64,000 nt of DNA, from contig NZ_FYEA01000002.1 of assembly GCF_900187605.1 (NCBI RefSeq), forward strand, positions 310,001 through 374,000, read 5' to 3'. The notes beneath the pieces were generated by a model. It did not search any database. It worked only from the letters and a program-made list of their open reading frames with translations, and was not told where the DNA came from. The translations under genes and the position numbers were made by a program. Origin of the DNA: Pseudomonas sp. Irchel 3H7. GTDB lineage: Bacteria; Pseudomonadota; Gammaproteobacteria; Pseudomonadales; Pseudomonadaceae. This document shows positions 32,643 to 41,170 of this stretch, in pieces; position 1 is the first letter of the stretch; the number at the start of each line of letters is the position of its first letter.

Positions 32643-34241
32643 GTGGAACCGATTTTCAAGTCACGGCTGGCGCTGTGGGGCTGGCTGCTGGTGACGGCGG
32701 GCGCGCAGCCGGCATTGGCCGAAGTGGCCGCCAACAACGCAGCGGCGCAGCGTCTGGTCGACGTCAACGAATACTTCGTGCGCGGCAACACCGTGCTCGA
32801 TGCGCGGGCGATTGAAGAAGCGGTGTACCCGTTCCTCGGTCCGCAAAAAGCCCTCAGTGACATCGAAGGTGCGCGCGACGCATTGCAGAAGGCCTATCAG
32901 CAACGCGGCTATCAATCAGTGTTCGTCGAGCTGCCCGAGCAAGCCGTGGCCGACGGCATCGTCTATCTGCAAGTCAGCGAAACCAAGGTCGGCCGCGTGC
33001 GTGTGGTCGGCGCCAAACACTATTCGCCGCTGGACATCCGCGACGACGTCCCGGCGCTGAAGGAAGGCGAGGTGCCGGACTTCGCCAAGGTTCAGGGCGA
33101 ACTCGCGCAGCTCAACAAAACCCCGGGGCGGCAAGTCATGCCACTGGTGCGCGAAGGTCAGCGCCCCGGCACCATGGACGTCGATTTGCAGGTCGAAGAT
33201 CAAAACCCGTGGACTGCGAGTGTCGGCCTCAACAACGATTACAGCGCCGACACGGAAAAACTGCGCACGGTCACCAGCCTCGGCTACAACAACCTCTGGC
33301 AACTCGGCCATAGCGTCAACCTGACGTTCTTCACTGCGCCGCAGGAAACCGATAACGCCAAGGTCTGGTCCGGCTCCTACACCGCGCCGCTGACCGATCG
33401 CTGGAGCGTGCAGTTCTCCGGTTACCAGTCCGACAGCAACGTCGCCACCATCGGCGGCAGCAACGTGCTCGGCAAGGGCCACTCCTATGGCGTCTCGGCG
33501 ATTTACACGCTGCCCTCCAGCGGTAACTGGTCGAATTCGCTGTCCGCCGGCATCGACTTCAAGGACTTCGACGAACGCCTGACCTTGTCCGGTGAGAGCG
33601 ACAAAGTCCCGCTGCAATACGCACCCTTTACCTTCGCTTACAACGGCTATCGCTACACCGAGAAGAGCCAGCTCGGCCTCGGTCTGAGCCTGGTCGCCGC
33701 CACTCGCAGCATCTTCGGCTACGGCAGCTCCGACGAAGACTTCGACTACAAACGCTACCGCGCCAAACCGAGTTTTGCCGTGCTCAAGGGCGACACCAAC
33801 TACACCTGGACCTTCGACAGCGACTGGCAGAGCGCGAGCAAAGCCGCTTTCCAGTTGGCGTCCGGGCCACTGGTTTCCAACGAACAATTCTCCGCCGGTG
33901 GTGCGACCTCGGTGCGGGGCTATCTGGCCGCCGAGCGTACCGGCGATGACGGCTTGCTGCTCAGTCAGGAAGTGCGCACGCCATCGCTGGCCAAGTACGC
34001 CGGCACGTGGATGCAGGACTGGCGTTTCTATGCCTTCGCCGAAGGCGCACAGCTTTATCTGCGCGACGAACTGCCGGACCAAGACGCCAATTACGCCCTG
34101 GCCAGCGTCGGCCTCGGCACCCGCGCCAGCCTGAGCAAATGGCTGTCCGGCAGCCTCGACTGGGGCTATCCGCTACTCGAAGGGCCGAACACCTCGAAAC
34201 AGGAATCGCGCCTGCACTTCAACCTTCAAGCCACTTTCTGA
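32643..34241 (+). CDS. ShlB/FhaC/HecB-type (TpsB) outer-membrane transporter
   Basis: The 532-residue precursor starts at GTG 32643 (AGGGGGTA before it) and has a signal peptide ending near residue 26 (AQPALAEV). A POTRA-2 domain opens VNEYFVRGNTVLDARAIEEA, a second POTRA region runs to about residue 185, and then a 16-strand barrel follows. The conserved L6 motif VRGY occurs in GGATSVRGYLAAE near residue 424. TpsB proteins export one large TpsA exoprotein. No TpsA gene lies in the window, and the barrel gene is instead followed by ExbB/ExbD/TonB-like genes. The transported partner is unknown. Confidence 0.92.
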   Translation: MEPIFKSRLALWGWLLVTAGAQPALAEVAANNAAAQRLVDVNEYFVRGNTVLDARAIEEAVYPFLGPQKALSDIEGARDALQKAYQQRGYQSVFVELPEQAVADGIVYLQVSETKVGRVRVVGAKHYSPLDIRDDVPALKEGEVPDFAKVQGELAQLNKTPGRQVMPLVREGQRPGTMDVDLQVEDQNPWTASVGLNNDYSADTEKLRTVTSLGYNNLWQLGHSVNLTFFTAPQETDNAKVWSGSYTAPLTDRWSVQFSGYQSDSNVATIGGSNVLGKGHSYGVSAIYTLPSSGNWSNSLSAGIDFKDFDERLTLSGESDKVPLQYAPFTFAYNGYRYTEKSQLGLGLSLVAATRSIFGYGSSDEDFDYKRYRAKPSFAVLKGDTNYTWTFDSDWQSASKAAFQLASGPLVSNEQFSAGGATSVRGYLAAERTGDDGLLLSQEVRTPSLAKYAGTWMQDWRFYAFAEGAQLYLRDELPDQDANYALASVGLGTRASLSKWLSGSLDWGYPLLEGPNTSKQESRLHFNLQATF

Positions 34242-34255
34242 CAAGGAGCACGTTC

Positions 34256-36052
34256 ATGCAGCGCCTCTTTCTTTCGTTGTTGATCTGCCTGGGCTTCGTG
34301 CTCCCGGCCACGGCTCAGGCCTGGTGGCAGGACGACTGGCATTACCGCAAACAGATCGCTGTCGACACCACGCCACAAGGCGCGGCGATCAATCAGGCCC
34401 TCGGCCGCACCGCGCTGCTGGTGCGCCTGCACACTGGCAATTTCACCTTCGACGGCGTGAAAGAGGACGGCTCGGACCTGCGCTTCGTCGCCGCCGATGA
34501 CAAGACCGTGCTCAACCACCAGATCGAAAGCTTCGATGCGCTGATGGGCATGGCGCTGATCTGGGTCGATGTGCCGAATGTCGAGGGCGGTCAGCGCCAG
34601 GACATCTGGATGTATTACGGCAATCAGAAGGCGCCGGCGACCGGCAACGGCCAACTGACGTTTGATCCGAATTACACCGCGCTGTATCACTTCGACGGCG
34701 CCACCGGCACCCCGCCGAAAGACACCACCGCCTACGGCAACACCGCACAAAGCGCGACCGGCGCGGCGATTGACGGCGTAGTAGGGCGCGCCTTGCAGTT
34801 CAGCGGCCAGCCGTTGTTGCTGCCGGCCAGCCCATCGCTGCAACACAACGCCGGCAGTGCGTTCACTTTCAGTGCCTGGCTGCGCCTGGATCAGGCCAGT
34901 GGCGAGCAACTGATTCTCGCCCGCCGTGAAGGCGCCAACAGCTTGCTGATCGGTGCCAACCAAGGTGTGCCGTTTGTAGAAATCGATGGCCAACGCGCTG
35001 TCGCCACACAAGCGCTGAATCCGGGCCAATGGCAACACGTCGCGCTGACCGCTGAAGGCTCGAAAGTGACCCTGTTCATCAACGGTCGCGAAGCGGCCAC
35101 GCTCGCTCAAGCGGTGCCGGCCTTCAACTCGGTCATGGCCATCGGTGCTGACGTGCACGAAGGTCCGTTCCAGCCGTTTGTGGGCGCTATCGATGAATTG
35201 CGCCTGTCGAAGGTTTCACGTCCGGCAGCGCTGTTGCTGGCCGACGCCACTTCGCAAGGCGCCGAGTCGAAACTGGTCTCTTACGGTGTTGATGAAGAGC
35301 AATCCGGTTTCGGCTTCGGCAGTCTCGGCTTCCTGCTCAACGCCGTGCCAATCGACGCTTGGGTGATCATCGCCGTGCTGGTACTGATGATGTTCCAGTC
35401 GTGGATCATCATGCTGCGCAAGAACCGCAGCCTCAGCCGCGTCACTGCCGCCAACGAAGACTTCCGTGTGCAGTTCGCCAAAGTCGGTACGCGTCTGGAA
35501 ATGTTCGCCGACGACGCGCAACTCGCCCAGCGCTTGCAGCATTCATCGCTGTGGCGCCTGTACCTGGTGGCGGTCAAAGAGATCCGCACTCGCCGCGAAC
35601 AGGGCGCCGATACCTCCTCGGTTTCGGCTGCGACCATCGAAGCGATCCGTTGCTCGATGGACGGCGTGCGTACCCGCGAAAATCAGCAGCTCAGCTCGAA
35701 GCTCTCGACCCTGTCCAACGCCATCGCCGGCGGCCCGTACATCGGTCTGCTCGGCACCGTGCTGGGGATCATGGTGGTGTTCCTCGGCACGGCGATGGCC
35801 GGTGACGTCAACATCAACGCCATCGCACCGGGCATGGCTGCCGCATTGCTCGCCACCGCGATGGGCCTGTTCGTCGCGATCCCGGCGCTGTTTGGCTACA
35901 ACCGCCTGATCACCCGCAACAAGGAAGTCAGCGCCGACATGCGCGTGTTTGTCGACGAGTTCATCACGCGGCTGGCGGAGATGCACGGCGAGAGTCAGTT
36001 CAGTGAGTCGGCGCATCGCGGCCATCACGCCAACCACTCCGTACCGGCCTGA
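34256..36052 (+). CDS. DUF2341-LamG-ExbB/TolQ fusion protein
   Basis: This 598-residue protein has a signal peptide (MQRLFLSLLICLGFVLPATA). A DUF2341 domain follows (about residues 22-125, WWQDDWHYRKQIAVDTT ... DIWMYYGNQKA), then a LamG/concanavalin-type domain (about 140-325, FTFSAWLRLDQA ... GQWQHVALTAEG). A TM helix (about 365-385) leads to a cytoplasmic region and two further TMs carrying MotA/TolQ/ExbB signatures (GPYIGLLGTVLGIMVVFLGT; GMAAALLATAMGLFVAIPAL). A carbohydrate- or ligand-binding periplasmic head is thus fused to a proton-channel subunit. AAGGAG precedes the ATG. ExbD follows after 11 bp. Confidence 0.93.
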   Translation: MQRLFLSLLICLGFVLPATAQAWWQDDWHYRKQIAVDTTPQGAAINQALGRTALLVRLHTGNFTFDGVKEDGSDLRFVAADDKTVLNHQIESFDALMGMALIWVDVPNVEGGQRQDIWMYYGNQKAPATGNGQLTFDPNYTALYHFDGATGTPPKDTTAYGNTAQSATGAAIDGVVGRALQFSGQPLLLPASPSLQHNAGSAFTFSAWLRLDQASGEQLILARREGANSLLIGANQGVPFVEIDGQRAVATQALNPGQWQHVALTAEGSKVTLFINGREAATLAQAVPAFNSVMAIGADVHEGPFQPFVGAIDELRLSKVSRPAALLLADATSQGAESKLVSYGVDEEQSGFGFGSLGFLLNAVPIDAWVIIAVLVLMMFQSWIIMLRKNRSLSRVTAANEDFRVQFAKVGTRLEMFADDAQLAQRLQHSSLWRLYLVAVKEIRTRREQGADTSSVSAATIEAIRCSMDGVRTRENQQLSSKLSTLSNAIAGGPYIGLLGTVLGIMVVFLGTAMAGDVNINAIAPGMAAALLATAMGLFVAIPALFGYNRLITRNKEVSADMRVFVDEFITRLAEMHGESQFSESAHRGHHANHSVPA

Positions 36053-36063
36053 GGAGCACTGAC

Positions 36064-36489
36064 ATGGCGTCTGTAAATGCCTCCCACGACGATGACGAAG
36101 ATGCCGCGGTAGACAGCATCAACATCACCCCGCTGGTCGACGTGCTGATGGTGGTGCTGGTGATGTTCATCCTCACCGCCACCGCGCAGGTCTCCGGGAT
36201 CCAGATCAACCTGCCCAAGGCCAGCGCCTCCGTGTCGCTGTCCGAGGCCAAGACCAAAGCGATTTCGGTCAACGACGGCGGCCAGGTTTTCCTCGACGCC
36301 TATCCGGTGACGTTGGCCGAGCTGGAGGAACGCCTGCGCATCGAAAAGGCACAGAGTCCGGATTTCCCGGTGATCGTGCGCGGCGACGCGACGGTGCAAT
36401 ACCAAAAAGTCATTGAAGTGCTGGATCTGTTGCGCCGGCTCGAACTGTCCCAAGTCGGTCTTGTGACCGGCAAACCGAGTCAGGGCTGA
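36064..36489 (+). CDS. ExbD/TolR-type biopolymer transport protein
   Basis: This 141-residue protein has a short acidic cytoplasmic N-terminus (ASHDDDEDAAVDS), then one TM helix with the channel motif NITPLVDVLMVVLVMFILTA, whose Asp (near residue 27) carries the proton. The periplasmic domain is typical of ExbD/TolR. It should form the stator channel with the ExbB domain of the upstream fusion. The TonB-like gene begins 3 bp downstream. Confidence 0.95.
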   Translation: MASVNASHDDDEDAAVDSINITPLVDVLMVVLVMFILTATAQVSGIQINLPKASASVSLSEAKTKAISVNDGGQVFLDAYPVTLAELEERLRIEKAQSPDFPVIVRGDATVQYQKVIEVLDLLRRLELSQVGLVTGKPSQG

Positions 36490-36492
36490 GTC

Positions 36493-37197
36493 ATGACCGC
36501 ACAACTCCCGATCGAGCCGCTGCCGGTGAAAAAGCCAGCGCTGCGTTACGCGAAGTGGGGCGCCGGATTGCTCATCGGTGCGCTCGCCGCATGGTTTCTG
36601 TGGCAGTGGGCCAATGACATGAGCGGCATCCGCCGCGAAGCGCCGAAGGTGCCGACGATCATTCCGTTGCCGCCACCGCCACCTCCGCCGCCAGAAAAAC
36701 CGCCAGAACCGGAAACCCCGGTGGAAGAAAAAGTCGTCGAGCCCGAGCCAACGCCCGAGCCAGAAGAGGTCAAGCCCGAGGAAGAAGCGCCGCCATCCCC
36801 GGCGGATGATCTGGCCAACCCGATGCAAATGGACGGCGATGCGCAGTCCGGCAACGACGCTTTCAACATCGGCGCGGGCAAGGGTGGCGGCATGGCTGGC
36901 ACTGGTGGCGGGCGTCTGGGCACGGGCACGTACAGCCAGTTTCTGGCGTTCACCTTCCAGCGTTTGCTGCGTGAGAACCCTGAGCTGCGCAACCTCGCGT
37001 TTTCGTTGCAGGCCGATGTCTGGCTGAGCAGCGTCGGCGAGATCACCCGCGTCGAGCTGATCAAGTCGAGCGGTAACCCCGAGATTGATACGCAAGTGCT
37101 GGCCGCGTTGCGCGGTGCGCCGGCGCTGAGCGAACGGCCACCGGCCTCCATCACTTTGCCTGTGCGCCTGTCCCTGCAAGGGCGGCGTCCAGGTTGA
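36493..37197 (+). CDS. TonB-like energy transducer
   Basis: This 234-residue protein has a TM anchor at residues ~22-40 (WGAGLLIGALAAWFLWQWAN) followed by a long Pro/Glu-rich spacer (IIPLPPPPPPPPEKPPEPE onward, to about residue 105). A Gly-rich hinge and a C-terminal TonB-like domain (about 150-234, with VWLSSVGEITRVELIKSSG) complete it. It presumably transmits force from the ExbB-fusion/ExbD channel to an outer-membrane protein, perhaps the neighbouring porin or TpsB barrel rather than a classic TonB-dependent receptor, which is absent. Confidence 0.93.
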   Translation: MTAQLPIEPLPVKKPALRYAKWGAGLLIGALAAWFLWQWANDMSGIRREAPKVPTIIPLPPPPPPPPEKPPEPETPVEEKVVEPEPTPEPEEVKPEEEAPPSPADDLANPMQMDGDAQSGNDAFNIGAGKGGGMAGTGGGRLGTGTYSQFLAFTFQRLLRENPELRNLAFSLQADVWLSSVGEITRVELIKSSGNPEIDTQVLAALRGAPALSERPPASITLPVRLSLQGRRPG

Positions 37198-37237
37198 CCC
37201 CCACTTTTAAAGCTTTGGCAAAAGGAGTTGTGTGCAG

Positions 37238-38935
37238 ATGATTTCCAACGTGAATCGATTGTCCCTGGCGGTCGGCATGGTCATTGCGACCCTGGTCGGT
37301 CAGGCCGTGGCAGCGCCCGCGCCCTCGGAGAACGCCACGATCAATCTGATCCGCTTGCTGGTCGAGCAGGGCATTCTGAAGCAGGACAAGGCCGACGCAC
37401 TGATTGCTCAGGCGCAGAACGAAGCGGCCCAGGCCAAACAGGCTGCGGCATCCACCGCCGTGGCGGCCGGGCCAGTGGCGGCGCCGGGTGACGTCCGTGT
37501 GCAATACGTGCCGGCAGCGGTGCGCGACCAGATTCGTGATCAGGTCAAAGCCGAGGTCATGGCCACCGCCAAACAGGAAAACTGGGCCGCGCCCAACAGC
37601 TTCCCGGAATGGGCTGCGCGCATCAGTTTCGACGGCGACATTCGCTTGCGCAACGAATCGCGCTACTACTCGGACAGCAACAGCAACGAGATCGTCGACT
37701 TCGCCAAGCTCAACAACAACGGCCCGTACGACGTGAACCCCAACAGCAGCACCAATCTGCCGCCGCTGCTCAACACCCGCGAAGATCGCACCAACCAGTT
37801 CCGCATCCGCGCAAGGCTGGGCATGAAAGCAGAGATTTCGCCGCAATGGACCGCTGGCATTCGTATCGGCACCGGCTCGGACAACAACCCGGTATCGACC
37901 ACACAAAACCTCGGCGGCGGTTTCGCCAAAAAGGACATCTGGCTCGATCAGGGCTACCTGAACTGGAAGCCTACGGATGAATTGACCCTGACCGGCGGGC
38001 GCTTCGCCAACCCGTTCATGTCCACCGACATGCTCTATTCCAACGACCTGAACTTCGACGGCGTCGCGGCGATTTTCGACCACAAACTCAATCGCGATTG
38101 GGGCGTGTTCGGCACCGTCGGCGCGTTCCCGGTGGATTACACCAACGACACCGCCAGCAGCAACGGCTTTGACAAGGAAGAGAGCGACAACAAGTGGTTG
38201 TACGGCGCGCAGATCGGCGCCAAATGGGCGATCAACAGCAACAACCGCTTGAAAGGCGCGCTGGCCTACTACCGCTTCGACGACATTCAAGGCCAGCGTT
38301 CCAGCCCTTGCGAACCGTGGGCCGGCGCGCCGGGCTGTGACAGCGACGGCAGCCGCGCGGCGTTCATGCAGAAGGGCAACAGCGTGTTCCTGCTGCGCGA
38401 CATCACGCCGAACCCGCTCAACCCGACCACCACGCCGCAGCCGCAATTCGTTGGCCTCGCTTCCGAATTCAATCTGCTGGACTTGAACGTAGTGTGGGAC
38501 GCCGACCTGCCAGAAGACTTCAAACTGCGCAGCCAGGGCAACTACATCCACAACCTCGCGTACGACGAAGGCGACATGCGCAAGCGTTCGGCCGGGCAGA
38601 TCGTCAACAACCTCGACAGCAACGGCGACATCGAAAGCGGCGCCAATGCGTGGATGGTGCAGTTCACCCTCGGCAGCGCGCTGGACCTGAAAAAGCAGGG
38701 CGACTGGAACATGTTCGCTGGCTACAAATACATCCAACCGGATGCCTTGCCTGATGGCTTCAACGACTCGTCATTCCACCTTGGCGGCACCAACGCCAAG
38801 GGCTATTTCATCGGCGGCAACTACGGTCTGGCGAAGAACGTATACGCGACCGGTCGCTGGATGAGCACCGAAGCGGTGTACGGCGCGCCGTTCGACATCG
38901 ACGTCTTGCAGCTTGAGATCAACACGCGCTTCTAA
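37238..38935 (+). CDS. Outer-membrane porin (putative-porin family)
   Basis: The 565-residue precursor has a signal peptide ending AVA-AP near residue 23. An N-terminal periplasmic helix (INLIRLLVEQGILKQDKADA, then an Ala/Gln-rich coil to about residue 75) precedes a ~440-residue barrel. The barrel has many Asn/Asp-Gly turns and ends in IDVLQLEINTRF, a C-terminal Phe barrel signal. AAGGAG lies 10 bp before the ATG; a GTG two codons upstream is also possible. It is fourth in the ExbBD-TonB run. The alpha-helical N-terminus may reach peptidoglycan or partner proteins. Confidence 0.9.
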   Translation: MISNVNRLSLAVGMVIATLVGQAVAAPAPSENATINLIRLLVEQGILKQDKADALIAQAQNEAAQAKQAAASTAVAAGPVAAPGDVRVQYVPAAVRDQIRDQVKAEVMATAKQENWAAPNSFPEWAARISFDGDIRLRNESRYYSDSNSNEIVDFAKLNNNGPYDVNPNSSTNLPPLLNTREDRTNQFRIRARLGMKAEISPQWTAGIRIGTGSDNNPVSTTQNLGGGFAKKDIWLDQGYLNWKPTDELTLTGGRFANPFMSTDMLYSNDLNFDGVAAIFDHKLNRDWGVFGTVGAFPVDYTNDTASSNGFDKEESDNKWLYGAQIGAKWAINSNNRLKGALAYYRFDDIQGQRSSPCEPWAGAPGCDSDGSRAAFMQKGNSVFLLRDITPNPLNPTTTPQPQFVGLASEFNLLDLNVVWDADLPEDFKLRSQGNYIHNLAYDEGDMRKRSAGQIVNNLDSNGDIESGANAWMVQFTLGSALDLKKQGDWNMFAGYKYIQPDALPDGFNDSSFHLGGTNAKGYFIGGNYGLAKNVYATGRWMSTEAVYGAPFDIDVLQLEINTRF

Positions 38936-38952
38936 GGCGCCGGGAGAGGGTT

Positions 38953-39582
38953 ATGAAAACGCGATTTGTGTGGCTCGGGCTCGGGCTTTTGATCGCCACT
39001 GGAGCGCATGCCGAAGGCATGGAAGAACGCCTGCGCACGCAATTGCGCAGCACCACGCAACAGTTGCAGGCCCTGCAAAGTCAGCAGGCCCAGGCCAGCG
39101 CCGCGCAACTGGCGGCGCAAAACGAAGCCAAGGCTGCGCAGGCGCAAATCAAGCAATTGAGCGCTGAGCTGGCCAAGGCCAAAGGCGTCGCCGAGCAACT
39201 CGCCGGGCAGCAACAGAGCCTGCACAGCCAGGCGCAGGCACAAGTGGCAGCCAGCGCCGAGCAGACCGGCAAGTTCAAAAAGGCCTACGACGAGTTGCTG
39301 GTCATGGCCCGTGCCAAAGAAGCAGAACGGTCTAAGCTTCAAGCGCAATTGGCTGAACGTGACACACAAGTGCAGCAATGTTCAGTCAAGAATCAGCAGA
39401 TGTACGGCGTCGCCAAACAGATCCTCACTGCCTACGAAAACATCGACGTGGCCGAGGTGATGAAGATCCGCCAGCCCTTCGCGGGCAGCGCCCGGGTCAA
39501 GTTCGATGAACTGGCGCAGGGGTTCGGTGACGAGCTCTACAAGACTCAATTCGACGCGCCGCAAGCCGCGCTCTCGCACTGA
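38953..39582 (+). CDS. Periplasmic coiled-coil protein
   Basis: The 209-residue precursor has a signal peptide ending THA-EG near residue 21. The mature chain is a long Ala/Gln/Lys-rich coiled coil (about residues 30-140, for example QLQALQSQQAQASAAQLAAQ) with a short C-terminal globular part (about 150-209) containing one Cys. It has no enzymatic motif. It lies 17 bp after the porin and 17 bp before the YbjN-like gene, in the same transcript. A structural spacer or chaperone in the envelope machine is plausible but unproven. Confidence 0.85.
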   Translation: MKTRFVWLGLGLLIATGAHAEGMEERLRTQLRSTTQQLQALQSQQAQASAAQLAAQNEAKAAQAQIKQLSAELAKAKGVAEQLAGQQQSLHSQAQAQVAASAEQTGKFKKAYDELLVMARAKEAERSKLQAQLAERDTQVQQCSVKNQQMYGVAKQILTAYENIDVAEVMKIRQPFAGSARVKFDELAQGFGDELYKTQFDAPQAALSH

Positions 39583-39599
39583 TAAACAAGGAAGAAGTA

Positions 39600-40070
39600 A
39601 TGACTCAATTGATCAGCCATGTTTCCCCACAATCCCTGACCGACGTCCTGCAAGCCGCCGGTTATCGCGTCAACCAGACTGAACAGAACGGCATCGTCCA
39701 GTTGCTCAGCGCCAGTCAGGGCATTGGCTATGCCGTGCGTTTCGGCAACCCTGCGGTGGAGCAGGGCAGTTACGTCGACTTCACGTTCAGCTGTGCGCTG
39801 CGCGTGCAGGGTGAGTTGCCACACGGTGTGGCCGAGCAGTGGAACGCGAGCCGCCGGTTTGCGCGGTTGTCGTTGCAGGGCGAGTTTCTGGTGATGGAAA
39901 TGGACGTGGTGGTGGCGGCGGGCGTGAGCAATGATCACCTGCGTGGCAACCTGGAATTGTGGGATCGCCTGCTGCAAGAGTTTATTGTTTATCTGCGTGA
40001 CTTCACCCAGAACGGCAGCGCGCAGACCGCCAAAGTCGCCGTCGCTGAGCAAGAGGAAGTCGCGCTGTGA
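39600..40070 (+). CDS. YbjN-domain protein
   Basis: This 156-residue soluble protein lacks a signal peptide. It shows the YbjN/CesT-like chaperone-type pattern: SPQSLTDVLQAAGYRVNQTE, then ARLSLQGEFLVMEMDVVVAA and an amphipathic C-terminal helix (LRGNLELWDRLLQEFIVYL). YbjN-fold proteins resemble type III secretion chaperones, so a cytoplasmic chaperone or regulator for an exported component of this operon is possible. Its stop overlaps the PpiC-type start. Confidence 0.8.
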   Translation: MTQLISHVSPQSLTDVLQAAGYRVNQTEQNGIVQLLSASQGIGYAVRFGNPAVEQGSYVDFTFSCALRVQGELPHGVAEQWNASRRFARLSLQGEFLVMEMDVVVAAGVSNDHLRGNLELWDRLLQEFIVYLRDFTQNGSAQTAKVAVAEQEEVAL

Positions 40071-41014
40071 AAAAGCCTGCCATGGTGATCAGCGCTGCGG
40101 CAGTGGCGCTATTGGTGGTGACCGTGGCGCTGGTGGTGCGGCCGGGCAGTGACCCGGTCGCCGCCCAGCAATCGTCACCGCTGGCGACGGTTGCAACGGG
40201 GCCGGCGGTGGCGCGCTTGGGCAATCAGCAAGTAACCCCTGCGGAACTTCAAACGTTGCTGGCGACGGTGCCAGCGGAAACCCGCGAGCAACTGCGCGGC
40301 AATCGTGAGGCACTGGAACGCTGGATTCGCACGCGGCTGGCCGAGAAAGCGGTGCTGGAACAGGCTGATGCGCAGGGTTGGGCGCAGCGCCCGGAGGTTG
40401 CGCGGCAGACCCGTGCGGCGACTGAGCAGATTGTGTTCCGCGATTACTTGCGTTCGGTCAGTCAAGTGCCGGCGGATTATCCGAGTGCAGCGGAATTGCA
40501 GCAGGCTTATGACGCGGGCAAGGCAAGCTGGCAGACCCCAGCGTTGTATCGGGTCAGTCAGATTTTCCTCGGCGTCAATGATCCGCAGAATCTTGAAGCG
40601 GTGCGTAAGCAGGCGCTTGAACTGAGCAAGAAAGCGCAGGCGACACCGGCAGAATTTGCTGCACTGGCGACTCAATATTCGCAGGATCGCGTCACCGCTG
40701 AACGCGGCGGCGATAGTGGCCTGCAACCGTTGCAGCAATTGGTGCCGGAAGTGCGAGGCGCCGTGGCGCGGCTCAAGGTTGGCGCCATCTCTGATCCCGT
40801 CCAAAGTGCCGCCGGGTTCCATGTGATCAAGCTCACCGAGCAACAACCGGCGCGGCTGGCGACCCTCGACGAACTGCGCGATCAACTGACCCAGGCCTTG
40901 CGTGCGCAGCGGCAGGAACAGATTGCCCAAGCGTACCTCGACGGCATGCTCAATACCGCGACGCTCAGCATCGACGGTGCCGAGCTCAACAAAGTCCTAG
41001 AGGAAAAACACTGA
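40067..41014 (+). CDS. Periplasmic PpiC/parvulin-type peptidyl-prolyl isomerase
   Basis: This 315-residue protein is anchored by an N-terminal hydrophobic segment (MVISAAAVALLVVTVALVV). A SurA_N-like helical region (residues ~50-150) is followed by a rotamase domain (about 165-270, LYRVSQIFLGV ... GGDSGLQPLQQLVPEV ... SAAGFHVIKLTEQQ). It should aid folding of outer-membrane or secreted proteins. Its gene closes the operon that makes a TpsB barrel and a porin, which fits that role. The start overlaps the YbjN-like stop by four bases. Confidence 0.93.
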   Translation: MKKPAMVISAAAVALLVVTVALVVRPGSDPVAAQQSSPLATVATGPAVARLGNQQVTPAELQTLLATVPAETREQLRGNREALERWIRTRLAEKAVLEQADAQGWAQRPEVARQTRAATEQIVFRDYLRSVSQVPADYPSAAELQQAYDAGKASWQTPALYRVSQIFLGVNDPQNLEAVRKQALELSKKAQATPAEFAALATQYSQDRVTAERGGDSGLQPLQQLVPEVRGAVARLKVGAISDPVQSAAGFHVIKLTEQQPARLATLDELRDQLTQALRAQRQEQIAQAYLDGMLNTATLSIDGAELNKVLEEKH

Positions 41015-41036
41015 TTTCACCTACACCACAAACCCT

Positions 41037-41127
41037 CTGTAGGAGTGAGCCTGCTCGCGATAGCGGTGGGGCAGGTTAGTCAATGTCAACTGACCGGACG
41101 CTATCGCGAGCAGGCTCACTCCTACAG
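41037..41127. repeat. REPIN-like inverted pair (TGTAGGAGTGAGCCTGCTCGCGAT type)
   Basis: CTGTAGGAGTGAGCCTGCTC, continuing into GCGATAGCG, is mirrored at the right arm ending GCTCACTCCTACAG. It fills the gap between the PpiC-type gene and the LysR gene. A second copy of the same type is at 42179-42267, so the LysR gene is flanked by the pair. Confidence 0.9.
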
Positions 41128-41170
41128 GGAACTGCGTAAGACAAATACAAAGATCGACAGGGAGTCATCG

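Noticed and set aside
32643..34241. Classical two-partner secretion locus
   Set aside because: The TpsB transporter is clear, but no large exoprotein gene with a TPS domain is adjacent or elsewhere in the window.
37151..38737. Long open frame (528 codons) opposite the porin gene
   Set aside because: It is antisense to a gene with signal peptide, barrel and good ribosome-binding site. The translated composition is atypical, and such mirror frames are common at high GC.
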